This document shows positions 1-6,442 of a stretch of DNA of 6,554 bases, piece after piece (position 1 is the stretch's first letter; each line of letters starts with the position of its first letter). Location: positions 1 to 6,554 of the forward strand of contig URHH01000139.1 in NCBI GenBank assembly GCA_900547615.1, read 5' to 3'. The notes below the pieces were generated by a model. It had not been told where the DNA came from and ran no database searches. It saw nothing but the letters and a program-made list of their open reading frames with translations. A program made the translations under genes and the position numbers. The stretch comes from an uncultured Blautia sp. (GTDB taxonomy: Bacteria > Bacillota > Clostridia > Lachnospirales > Lachnospiraceae).

Positions 1-32
1 GCATCTACGAATGGATGATTCTTTTTATTTGA

Positions 33-62
33 TTGCAGCCATTGGCTGCGCTATGGTATAAT
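33..62 (+). promoter_or_regulatory. Putative sigma-A promoter of the yesM-yesN-GH123 operon
   Basis: A perfect TATAAT -10 box lies at 57-62, preceded by TGG at 54-56, giving the extended form TGnTATAAT. A weak -35 candidate TTGCAG lies at 33-38, 18 nt upstream of the -10. Transcription would start near position 69, leaving a leader of about 36 nt before the ATG at 105. An extended -10 often compensates for a poor -35, so the site is credible, and the weak -35 suits a regulated promoter. The boxes are seen in the sequence; the activity is inferred. Confidence 0.6.
35..49. promoter_or_regulatory. Palindrome in the yesM promoter, candidate operator
   Basis: Perfect 15-nt inverted repeat GCAGCCATTGGCTGC, with 7-bp arms and a single central base. 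It overlaps the candidate -35 box and fills most of the spacer of the promoter at 33-62. It has no T-run on either side in the sense needed for an intrinsic terminator. A protein bound here would block RNA polymerase, so an operator is the natural reading. The binding protein is unknown; the palindrome differs from the inverted repeat near the XRE gene at 6037-6052. Confidence 0.4.
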
Positions 63-104
63 AAATATCATCATAAAAAAGCAGCAGAAAGGCAGGCAAT
101 CATC

Positions 105-2069
105 ATGCAGAAACAAAAACACAGGAACCATTTTACGCCGACCGTAAGTATTCAGAAATTTTTAAGAAAAACCAGCATTTTTCGACGTCTTACCATATCC
201 TTTCTGCTGCTTATTGCTTTGTCAGCTTCTTTTATTACCTTTTTTTGCATTTTTCGATACTCTGATCTTTTGCAGAAAAAAATTGAACACACAGTCTCTC
301 TTATGGTACAAAACGCAGCATTAAAAGCCCAGGACGTCATGCAGGAATACGAAGAACTTACTGTTTCCTTTTACGGAGATTCGCACTTAATACGGGCGCT
401 TCAGGAAAATTCCTCATTAAAAGAAACGCCGGACTCCCCTCTCTATCTGGATAACAAATCCTATATAGAAAAAAGGCTTTACCACGCTTCCTCTGAAAAG
501 CGGAACATTCTGAATATGCAGCTTGTTACACCGTATTGTCAATATTATATGATGGAAGAAAACGGATACCGCAGAGGCGGCTGTATTCGAAATCTGGAAG
601 AATTTTATAAATCCGATTTTTATCTTCTTCCTCAGGAAAAAAAAGGATACCCTATCTGGATTGAAACAGAAAAACAAAGCAGCACCTTCTATCAAAGTGA
701 ACAGAATGTATACGGTTTTGGAAATCTCATTACCCTGTGTGTAGGTATCTATACACCTGTAGACCGTGAATTTCTTGGCGTACTTATTGTCAATATTAAT
801 CTGGAAGCTTTCTCCGACATATGGGACGGATCCGGTTCATCAAAAGAGGGCAATGCTTTTCTTTCCGGAAGAGACGGGCTTTTAATGTCCTACTCTCCCA
901 ATATGCAGGCGCCATCTTTCCCGAAATCCAATGCCGGCTATGAGCAGATGCTGAAAAACGGAAAAGGCATTGTAGAAAACACAGTAAATGGACAGCCTGT
1001 TCTTACCGCATACCAGAGGATCCCTTCCACCAATCTGATCACTACCTATATGGTAAATGAGAGGCTTGCCTTTGACAGCATTTATCAGCTCCGTAATCTG
1101 TGTCTTCTGATCCTGGCATTTGTAATGGGAGCCTGCGTGTTTATCGCTTATTTTGTTACAAGGAGCATTTCCCAACCTGTGGAGCAACTGATCTCTGTAA
1201 TGCAGAAAGTTGGAAACGGACAATGGACGGAACGCTATCTCAACAGCGGAAATGATGAAATTACGATTCTGGGAGACTGTTTCAATGAAATGGCAGATAA
1301 GACAAACAAACTGATTGAACAGGTATATCTCTCTGAAATCCGCAGACAACAGATTTCTTTAAGCTGGAAAAACGCACAGCTTGATGCGCTTCTGATGCAG
1401 ATCAATCCTCATTTTCTTTATAATACTCTGGATATTATCCGCTGGGAAGCAATGTATGAGGCAAACGGAGAAAGCAGAGTGACGCATATGATTGAAGCTT
1501 TCAGCCGACTGTGCCGTATGGGAATCCATTCCGGAAGCAACACCATTACTCTTGCAGAAGGAATCCGTCATGGGGAAACTTATATGGAAGTTATCAATTT
1601 CCGCCACCAATATAAAATTGAGCTGGAAAAAGAGCTCTCCATAGATACGGAAAAAGTTTATGTCCCACAATTTATGCTGCAGCCACTTTTGGAAAATGCA
1701 GTTACCCATGCTTTTGGGGATGCCAGCAAGGGTTATCGAATTCTTCTTAAAAGCTGGATAGAAAAAGAGCAGCTTTATATTACTGTCACAGATAACGGAA
1801 AGGGAATGCTCCCGGGAGAATGCGAAAAACTGAATGCCCGTCTGAGAGAACCGGAAGATTCCAAAAACAGTTCAGAAAGTATTGGTATGGTAAACGTCAA
1901 TCAGCGAATCCGGCTTTTCTATGGTTCACAATATGGACTTTACATAAAAAGCAGTCCCGATGCCGGGACTCAGATTACCATCATATTACCTGTGCGAAAT
2001 ATTTCAGAAGATATGAAAATGGAAGTGGAGGATACAAAAAATGGCTTATCAGGTACTGATTATAGATGA
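105..2069 (+). CDS. YesM-family sensor histidine kinase
   Basis: Membrane sensor kinase of a two-component system, expected to phosphorylate the regulator encoded next. The 654-residue chain has a 28-residue cytoplasmic N-terminus, a membrane helix at about 29-50, an extracellular sensing region of about 280 residues (probably a double-Cache fold, by family), a second helix at about 332-352 and a HAMP linker to about 405. The His_kinase domain carries INPHFLYNTL with the phosphorylated His at 436. The HATPase domain has the N-box LLENAVTHAF (Asn531), DNGKGM from Asp563 and a glycine-containing IGMVNVNQRI segment from 593. Relatives sense extracellular glycans or sugars and control uptake and hydrolase genes; the ligand here is unknown. 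I chose the ATG at 105, with weak AGAAAGG/GGCAGG upstream. The longer frame beginning with TTG at 33 has no ribosome binding site and would start inside the promoter. The 3' end overlaps the regulator gene by 29 nt. Confidence 0.95.
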   Translation: MQKQKHRNHFTPTVSIQKFLRKTSIFRRLTISFLLLIALSASFITFFCIFRYSDLLQKKIEHTVSLMVQNAALKAQDVMQEYEELTVSFYGDSHLIRALQENSSLKETPDSPLYLDNKSYIEKRLYHASSEKRNILNMQLVTPYCQYYMMEENGYRRGGCIRNLEEFYKSDFYLLPQEKKGYPIWIETEKQSSTFYQSEQNVYGFGNLITLCVGIYTPVDREFLGVLIVNINLEAFSDIWDGSGSSKEGNAFLSGRDGLLMSYSPNMQAPSFPKSNAGYEQMLKNGKGIVENTVNGQPVLTAYQRIPSTNLITTYMVNERLAFDSIYQLRNLCLLILAFVMGACVFIAYFVTRSISQPVEQLISVMQKVGNGQWTERYLNSGNDEITILGDCFNEMADKTNKLIEQVYLSEIRRQQISLSWKNAQLDALLMQINPHFLYNTLDIIRWEAMYEANGESRVTHMIEAFSRLCRMGIHSGSNTITLAEGIRHGETYMEVINFRHQYKIELEKELSIDTEKVYVPQFMLQPLLENAVTHAFGDASKGYRILLKSWIEKEQLYITVTDNGKGMLPGECEKLNARLREPEDSKNSSESIGMVNVNQRIRLFYGSQYGLYIKSSPDAGTQITIILPVRNISEDMKMEVEDTKNGLSGTDYR

Positions 2070-3588
2070 CGAAGAAATTGTATGCAGAGGAATGGCGCAA
2101 TTTGTCAAATGGCAGGAGCATGGGTTCTCTGTTGCAGGAACCGTCTACCGGGCGGCAGACGGGCTTAAATTTCTGGAAAATAACCATGTAGACGTTATTT
2201 TTCTTGATATACGAATGCCGGAAATGACAGGTCTTGAAATGCTTCGAATTATTTCCGAAAAATATTCTTCTGTAAAAACTGTAATTTTGAGTGGATTCAG
2301 CGAGTTCTCCTATGCAAAAGAAGCAATACGCTATGGCGCTTACGACTACCTTAATAAACCCGTGAATTTAAAAGAAATTGAAGAGCTCTTAGATCGTCTG
2401 GCTCTTGAATTTCAAAAAGAAGAAAGTGAAAATAATATCAGAAAAAGCCGGCTGGAAGGACTTCTTCTCTCTATTGCGAGAGGTCACTCCAAAATTCGCG
2501 AAGAACGGTATCGTCTTCCTGCACTGAAAGACTGGTACGGACTCTCTATGGAGATGATCCCACGTGGCGATGAACTTTCAGAAGAAACCATTTCTCAATA
2601 TAAAAAAGAAATGCGCTATGAAATCCGTCTCGTTATCCCAAATGCCATGATTCTTGACAATCAGCTTTATGGCTTATTCGCTTTGATTCCATATAACAGC
2701 CCGACGGACGCAGCAAATTTCACAAATATCCTGGAACAGGCAGGCGAAAGAAATGGAGGGTGGTTCTTTGGCGGAAGTAAATATAAGAATGGATATGAAA
2801 GTCTTCCTTCTGCATATGATGAAGCAGAGCAGGCGCTCCGTTATAATAAAGCGAGAGAAAGCAAAGGAACTATCTGGTATAAAAATATTGAAATGCTTTT
2901 CCCAAAAGAAGTGCCGGAAATGTCAGACGTGGCAAACACACTGGTGTCCATGCTTACAAATCCCAAAGAACGCCAAAATGCAGTTTCTTATATGGACTCC
3001 GTTTTAAACATTTTGTCAGATAAACGTTTAAATGTGCTTCAGATCCAAACAGCCTGTATTGGAGGTCTCATTGAATTAAACGGAAATCTTCAGAACCTGA
3101 AATTAAATTCCATCGACCTGCGTCAAAGTCTCAATTCTATTTTGGAAAACATTCTTCTCTGTCATGATTTCCAGAGTACAAAAGACTGCATTCTTGACTA
3201 TGTCAGGAAACTTGCCGGAAAACTCAGTGAAACAGATGAACAGCAGCTTGCAAAAGGCATTATACGCGATATACAGTTGTATATCCGCAACCATTATCAG
3301 GAACCGATTACCCTTGCTTTTCTGGCAGAGCAGTTCTATCTCCACCCCAATTATCTGAGCCGGCTCTTTAAAGAAAAAACAGGAAAGAATTTTATTGAAT
3401 ATATTACCGAAATACGTATGGATAAAGTAAAGGAAATGCTTGCTGAACCGAACGCGAAAATCAGCGACATCAGCCAGGCTGTAGGATATGAAAATCCCCG
3501 CTATTTCAGTAAAGTTTTTAAACAGACAACCGGATTTACTCCAAGAGAATACAGGGATCGCCTTACTTCTCAGAAAGATAGCTTTTAA
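2041..3588 (+). CDS. YesN-family response regulator, REC plus AraC-type HTH
   Basis: Partner regulator of the upstream kinase: a cytoplasmic, DNA-binding transcription factor, usually an activator in this family. The receiver domain (about 1-120) has all expected residues: acidic pair Asp9-Asp10, phospho-acceptor Asp56 in FLDIRMPEMTG, Ser84, Tyr103 and Lys106 in DYLNKP. A middle region (about 120-400) is typical of long YesN proteins and has no motif I can name. The C-terminal AraC/XylS domain (about 407-508) has two helix-turn-helix units, including LAEQFYLHPNYLSRLFKEKTG and the signature IRMDKVKEML...ISDISQAVGYENPRYFSKVFKQTTGFTPREYR. The length of 515 residues is normal. The ATG is preceded by GGAGG at 2027-2031 with a 9-nt spacer, inside the end of the kinase gene, so the two are probably translationally coupled. 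Likely targets are this operon and neighbouring carbohydrate genes, but no binding site can be proven here. Confidence 0.95.
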   Translation: MAYQVLIIDDEEIVCRGMAQFVKWQEHGFSVAGTVYRAADGLKFLENNHVDVIFLDIRMPEMTGLEMLRIISEKYSSVKTVILSGFSEFSYAKEAIRYGAYDYLNKPVNLKEIEELLDRLALEFQKEESENNIRKSRLEGLLLSIARGHSKIREERYRLPALKDWYGLSMEMIPRGDELSEETISQYKKEMRYEIRLVIPNAMILDNQLYGLFALIPYNSPTDAANFTNILEQAGERNGGWFFGGSKYKNGYESLPSAYDEAEQALRYNKARESKGTIWYKNIEMLFPKEVPEMSDVANTLVSMLTNPKERQNAVSYMDSVLNILSDKRLNVLQIQTACIGGLIELNGNLQNLKLNSIDLRQSLNSILENILLCHDFQSTKDCILDYVRKLAGKLSETDEQQLAKGIIRDIQLYIRNHYQEPITLAFLAEQFYLHPNYLSRLFKEKTGKNFIEYITEIRMDKVKEMLAEPNAKISDISQAVGYENPRYFSKVFKQTTGFTPREYRDRLTSQKDSF

Positions 3589-3600
3589 ACACAGAATTTA

Positions 3601-3613
3601 GCCGCACTGCGGC
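3601..3613. promoter_or_regulatory. GC-rich palindrome between regulator and hydrolase genes
   Basis: GCCGCACTGCGGC is an inverted repeat with 6-bp arms around one base; as RNA it can form a 5-bp GC stem with a 3-nt loop. It lies in the 44-nt gap between the regulator stop codon (3586-3588) and the ribosome binding site of the hydrolase gene (GGAGA, 3619-3623). There is no T-run after it, so it is not an ordinary terminator. It could be an RNA-processing or stability hairpin that sets hydrolase level apart from the regulators, or a protein site. The stem is short and the function is unproven. Confidence 0.35.
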
Positions 3614-3632
3614 AGAATGGAGAATAAACATT

Positions 3633-5300
3633 ATGACAACACAATTTTATGGTATCCTCACTGCACAGGAAGAATTTCTTTATCCGGACAGCGCGCTGTC
3701 TCCTCTCCCGGATACTCTTTCTATTCCCGTCCCCTTAAACGGAATGCCAGGAATCCAGCTTCTCCTTCAGACACATGGAAAAACTGTCTCTCTTGAACTG
3801 GAAAACTCCTCTTCTGATAATTCGGAACACACCCCCGTTTCCTTTATTCCGGAATGGTTTCAAATGCGGGAAATTCCTGTGGAATATAATACAGGAGACG
3901 GTGTCAGCCAGGGAGGCTCTATGGTTCTTGAAAACCGTCCTGCTGAAAAACCCGGATACGCAAGCCGTCTTGCTCCTTTTTATGTATATGACTGTCTGGA
4001 GCCAAATGAAACAGGTATTTTCTCTGTAAAAAATAACAGGGCTGCCATTTACTTCTGTCTGCAACCTGATGAAAAGATTTTACCAGGCATTCACACGCTG
4101 CAGTTAAAAGTACATACAGAGGAAGGCTGTTATCACTGTAAAATTTCCCTTCATGTTTACAATGTAATGATTCCAGAGGACGCATTTCCTGTTACAAACT
4201 GGTTTTCTCTGGACGCAATCTGCCGTTTCCACAATGTAAAGCCAGGTTCAGAAGCATTTCTGTCCATGATAAAAAAATATGCCCAGTCTATGAGAAGAAT
4301 CCACCAGAATATTTTCTTTATGGAACTTGATGAAACTTGTGTTGTTTCCAGAAATCCTTATACTTTTGATTTTGAATACCTCACTCCTGTTATTTCCTGT
4401 TTCTTTGAATCCGGCATGAAAAAAATGGAGCTTGGAACACTTTTAAACCGCGGATTTCTTCCAGACGGGAAACCGGATATGTATACAGATAAATTCACCT
4501 GCGCTATGGCAAAAAATGTATTGTTTGATACACTGGAAGGATACACAATTACAGTTACCTACGTAAAAACTCTGGCTGATTATCTAAAAAAACACGGCTG
4601 GGCTGACAAAGTCCTGTTTCATATCCACGATGAGCCTGATATTCACTACAAAGATCAGCAAACACTTCATGCCAGAAAACGTCAGTATTACCTTGCAGCC
4701 AGCATTCTCAGAAAATATCTTCCTGGCGTACAAATTATTGAAGCAGTAGATTCGGCTGAATTTCGGGGAGGCATTGACATCTGGGTTCCCGGAACTGCCG
4801 GATATGAAAAACGGAAAGAAGAATTTGACACTCTGATCTCCCTTGGAGAAACCGTCTGGAATTATGTATGCTGCGGTCCGGAAGGTTACTGGCTCAACCG
4901 TTTTCTTGATTTTGATCTGATTAAAAACCGCCTTCTTTTCTGGGGATTTGCACGAAACAGAATCAGCGGCTATCTCCATTGGGGATTTAACCAGTTTCAG
5001 GGCGGAATGGATCCCTACAAAGGAACCAGCTGCCCGAATCATACAGGTATTGGAACAAATTTCCCCTGTGGTGATGCTTTTCTTATCTATCCCGGAAAAA
5101 ATGGTCCCAATCCGGGAATGCGTATGGAAGCGCAGCGCCGGGGAGCAGAAGACGCAGCCCTCTGGCAGCTTCTCCGAAAAAAAGATGAGATTTTGCACGA
5201 TAAACTCTTAAATGAAGTATTCACAAATAATTATACCTACAACAGCGATCCACAAAAACTGGAAGAAATTTACGAAGAGCTTCTCAGAAATCTTGAATAA
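3633..5300 (+). CDS. GH123-like (DUF4091) glycoside hydrolase, probably cytosolic
   Basis: Resembles proteins with the DUF4091 / glycoside hydrolase family 123 catalytic domain. Characterised members are beta-N-acetylgalactosaminidases that use a neighbouring Asp-Glu pair in substrate-assisted catalysis. The 555-residue chain has a beta-rich N-terminal part (about 1-190, with PGIHTLQLKVHTEEG near its end) and then a probable TIM barrel. Visible motifs are FHIHDEPD with Asp333-Glu334 as the likely catalytic pair, DIWVPGTAGYEKR, WNYVCCGPEGYW from Trp409, NRFLDFDLIKNRLLFWGF, and YLHWGFNQFQGG with Trp450. There is no signal peptide or membrane helix, so the enzyme probably acts on imported oligosaccharides. 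The ATG has GGAGA at 3619-3623, 9 nt upstream. The gene follows the YesMN pair by 44 nt and is probably its regulatory target or co-transcribed with it. Family placement is from motif recognition; GalNAc specificity is only a family-based guess, and many DUF4091 proteins are untested. Confidence 0.85.
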   Translation: MTTQFYGILTAQEEFLYPDSALSPLPDTLSIPVPLNGMPGIQLLLQTHGKTVSLELENSSSDNSEHTPVSFIPEWFQMREIPVEYNTGDGVSQGGSMVLENRPAEKPGYASRLAPFYVYDCLEPNETGIFSVKNNRAAIYFCLQPDEKILPGIHTLQLKVHTEEGCYHCKISLHVYNVMIPEDAFPVTNWFSLDAICRFHNVKPGSEAFLSMIKKYAQSMRRIHQNIFFMELDETCVVSRNPYTFDFEYLTPVISCFFESGMKKMELGTLLNRGFLPDGKPDMYTDKFTCAMAKNVLFDTLEGYTITVTYVKTLADYLKKHGWADKVLFHIHDEPDIHYKDQQTLHARKRQYYLAASILRKYLPGVQIIEAVDSAEFRGGIDIWVPGTAGYEKRKEEFDTLISLGETVWNYVCCGPEGYWLNRFLDFDLIKNRLLFWGFARNRISGYLHWGFNQFQGGMDPYKGTSCPNHTGIGTNFPCGDAFLIYPGKNGPNPGMRMEAQRRGAEDAALWQLLRKKDEILHDKLLNEVFTNNYTYNSDPQKLEEIYEELLRNLE

Positions 5301-5322
5301 AATACATTAAATAAAAAAACAT

Positions 5323-5367
5323 AATAAGAGAAATGCTGAAATCCTTATTTCCCGCATTTCTCTTGTT
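5323..5367. terminator. Bidirectional intrinsic terminator between convergent genes
   Basis: An 11-bp stem is formed by AAGAGAAATGC (5326-5336) and GCATTTCTCTT (5354-5364). The enclosed bases add a second small stem, GAAAT/ATTTC (5338-5342 with 5347-5351), closed by a CCTT loop. On the minus strand the hairpin is followed by ATTATG and then a run of seven T (5313-5319 on the + strand), suiting termination of the membrane-protein gene. On the + strand the tract after it is only moderately T-rich (TTACTTTCTGCTTTCTTT), so it is weaker for the hydrolase gene. Confidence 0.75.
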
Positions 5368-5394
5368 ACTTTCTGCTTTCTTTATATAATGTCG

Positions 5395-5817
5395 TTACAT
5401 TCGCTTTTCCAGACACTTAAATACAGCCACACCAATGATATACTGGAAGATAAAAAGTCCAAATACCACAGCGATCATCCACGGATCTGCACGGAATACT
5501 GCAAGAATAAAAGAAAGTCCCAGAAGCACAAATGTCATAATCTGATATGAAATTTGCCCTGACCTTGCTCTGATATACTGTTTTCTTTCATCAATCATAT
5601 TAATATGCGCTTCTTCTCTTCTCGCGTTATATTCCTCCTGCCTGGACGGTCTGCTCCAATAGAAATTCTTTCCAATGGCAACAGCAGAAGAAAATATAAG
5701 TCCAAAGCCTATCGAACACAGTAGCGTGGAATTATAGTCTTCTTTTACAAGAAATCCTGCAGCAATAAAGGCAGCTCCTGCTAAAATGCAAATTATAAAT
5801 GACTTTATCTTCTTCAT
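5395..5817 (-). CDS. Small four-helix membrane protein paired with an XRE regulator
   Basis: A 140-residue integral membrane protein of unknown function. Predicted helices lie at about 7-24, 31-49, 90-108 and 112-133. Between helices 2 and 3 is a charged cytoplasmic-type segment (about 54-88) rich in Arg and Glu and containing the DERKQYIRARSG stretch. This resembles small DUF2178-like membrane proteins that are often encoded with a YozG-like XRE repressor, but I cannot assign a Pfam family with certainty. The start codon overlaps the stop of the upstream regulator gene (ATGA, 5814-5817), with AGGAGG a few bases upstream inside that gene, so the two are translationally coupled. Helix count and overlap are seen directly. 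A role in envelope stress, or as a sensor or antagonist of the regulator, would be speculation. Confidence 0.85.
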   Translation of the reverse strand: MKKIKSFIICILAGAAFIAAGFLVKEDYNSTLLCSIGFGLIFSSAVAIGKNFYWSRPSRQEEYNARREEAHINMIDERKQYIRARSGQISYQIMTFVLLGLSFILAVFRADPWMIAVVFGLFIFQYIIGVAVFKCLEKRM

Positions 5818-6017
5818 TCCCCGTCCTCCTCATAAATAAAAATCTCCTCAATATTCATTTTAAAATATCGGGCAATTCGAAACGCCAGCAATATCGACGG
5901 ATTATAACGTCCGTTTTCCAACGAGCCAATCGTCTGTCTTGATACTTTTAAAACAGATGCCAGTTCTTCCTGCTTAATTCCACGCTCTTTGCGAAGCTCT
6001 TCCAGACGGTTTTTCAT
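5814..6017 (-). CDS. Small XRE/Cro-family transcriptional regulator (YozG-like)
   Basis: A 67-residue cytoplasmic DNA-binding protein made almost wholly of one Cro/C1-type helix-turn-helix. The fold starts at LEELRKERGIKQEELASVL and continues into the recognition-helix region VSRQTIGSLENGRYNPS (about 25-41). The tail AFRIARYFKMNIEEIFIYEE is the common ending of this compact family, whose members dimerise through the short C-terminal strand. The length is normal. The ATG has AAAGGAG at 6024-6030 with a 6-nt spacer. It is the first gene of a two-gene operon with the membrane protein. A perfect inverted repeat lies just after the predicted start of transcription, so negative autoregulation is likely. 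Regulator family is certain from the motif; its signal and other targets are unknown. Confidence 0.93.
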   Translation of the reverse strand: MKNRLEELRKERGIKQEELASVLKVSRQTIGSLENGRYNPSILLAFRIARYFKMNIEEIFIYEEDGE

Positions 6018-6036
6018 AATCCTCTCCTTTGTTTAT

Positions 6037-6052
6037 GGAAAGTAAACTTTCC
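6037..6052. promoter_or_regulatory. Inverted repeat, probable operator of the XRE regulator
   Basis: GGAAAGTAAACTTTCC has perfect 7-bp arms (GGAAAGT/ACTTTCC) around a 2-bp AA centre. It lies between the predicted transcription start (about 6058, reading leftward) and the ribosome binding site at 6024-6030, that is about +6 to +21 of the transcript. Size and symmetry fit a Cro/C1-type dimer site, and the position fits repression of the gene's own transcription. The repeat is seen directly; the binding protein is inferred from adjacency. Confidence 0.65.
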
Positions 6053-6064
6053 TTTTCTGATTTT

Positions 6065-6093
6065 AATATATAACTCCCACATAAAAATGTCAA
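6065..6093 (-). promoter_or_regulatory. Near-consensus sigma-A promoter of the XRE-membrane protein operon
   Basis: On the minus strand, a perfect TTGACA -35 (6088-6093) is followed after exactly 17 nt by TATATT (6065-6070) as the -10. This is close to the ideal housekeeping promoter, so strong transcription is expected unless repressed; the inverted repeat just downstream supplies the likely control. Confidence 0.8.
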
Positions 6094-6137
6094 GTATGAT
6101 TTACATTATCTTAGTGCCACATAATAAATAATCCAAT

Positions 6138-6183
6138 AAAAAAGCAGGAGAAATGTTGTAAATCAGCATTTCTCCTGCTTTTT
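6138..6183 (-). terminator. Intrinsic terminator of the rRNA-tRNA operon
   Basis: A perfect 12-bp stem, GCAGGAGAAATG (6144-6155) with CATTTCTCCTGC (6167-6178), has an 11-nt loop and is extended by flanking A/T pairs. Read on the minus strand it comes directly after tRNA-Leu and is followed by six T residues, a classic strong intrinsic terminator. The A-run and T-run on both sides mean it could also work in the other direction. It shares the 12-mer GAGAAATGCTGA with the hairpin at 5323-5367. Confidence 0.9.
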
Positions 6184-6188
6184 AATAC

Positions 6189-6274
6189 TGCCGCAGACCG
6201 GAATCGAACCGGTACGGGAGGTTAGTCCCGCAGGATTTTAAGTCCTGTGCGTCTGCCAGTTCCGCCACTGCGGC
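6189..6274 (-). tRNA. tRNA-Leu (anticodon UAA)
   Basis: An 86-nt class II tRNA. The acceptor stem GCCGCAG/CTGCGGC is perfect with discriminator A. The anticodon stem CAGGA/TCCTG holds the loop CTTAAAA, giving anticodon UAA, which reads UUA and probably UUG. The long variable arm CGGGA-CTAACC-TCCCG is typical of tRNA-Leu, and the T arm has GGTTCGATTCC. The CCA end is not encoded, since GTATT follows, so it must be added by the CCA-adding enzyme. It is the last gene before the terminator at 6138-6183. Confidence 0.97.
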
Positions 6275-6290
6275 ATATATTGAAAGGTTA

Positions 6291-6363
6291 TGGGGCCTAC
6301 AGGGCTCGAACCTGTGACCCTCTGCTTGTAAGGCAGATGCTCTCCCAGCTGAGCTAAGACCCC
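6291..6363 (-). tRNA. tRNA-Val (anticodon UAC)
   Basis: A 73-nt class I tRNA. The acceptor stem GGGGTCT pairs with AGGCCCC (one G-U type pair) with discriminator A. The anticodon loop CTTACAA in stem TCTGC/GCAGA gives UAC, reading GUA and other valine codons. The T arm contains GGTTCGAACCC. CCA is not encoded. It lies 4 nt after tRNA-Asp and 16 nt before tRNA-Leu, so all three come from one precursor. Confidence 0.97.
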
Positions 6364-6367
6364 ACAA

Positions 6368-6441
6368 CGACCCAGAAGAGACTCGAACTCTCGACCTCCG
6401 CCGTGACAGGGCGGCGCTCTAACCAACTGAGCCACTGGGCC
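6368..6441 (-). tRNA. tRNA-Asp (anticodon GUC)
   Basis: A 74-nt class I tRNA. The acceptor stem GGCCCAG pairs with CTGGGTC (one G-U pair), and the discriminator is G, the known identity base for aspartate. The anticodon loop CTGTCAC in stem CCGCC/GGCGG gives GUC, reading GAC and GAU. The T arm has AGTTCGAGTCT. CCA is not encoded. It is the first tRNA after the 23S rRNA 3' end, about 70 nt away. Confidence 0.97.
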
Positions 6442-6442
6442 A

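Noticed and set aside
35..49. The palindrome as an intrinsic terminator of an upstream gene
   Set aside because: There is no T-run following the stem on either strand, so an operator is more likely.
2..61. Short + strand frame at the left edge reading MDDSFYLIAAIGCAMV from an ATG at 11, and another frame ending in TGA at 30-32
   Set aside because: Either could be the end of an upstream gene, but too little is visible, no family is recognisable, and the longer one runs through the promoter and palindrome.
882..1709. Two minus-strand open frames (155 and 116 codons) inside the kinase gene
   Set aside because: They are opposite the HAMP and kinase domains of a clear YesM protein, are rich in Cys/His/Phe as expected from antisense reading, and have no start signals.
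4584..5198. A 204-codon open frame on the minus strand inside the hydrolase gene
   Set aside because: It lies opposite the well-supported GH123-like gene, has no ribosome binding site or recognisable domain, and its composition looks like an antisense shadow.
6182..6435. Two short minus-strand open frames with sequences such as GLSSAGRASALQAEGHRFEPCRPH
   Set aside because: They are translations of the three tRNA genes, a well-known source of false small proteins.
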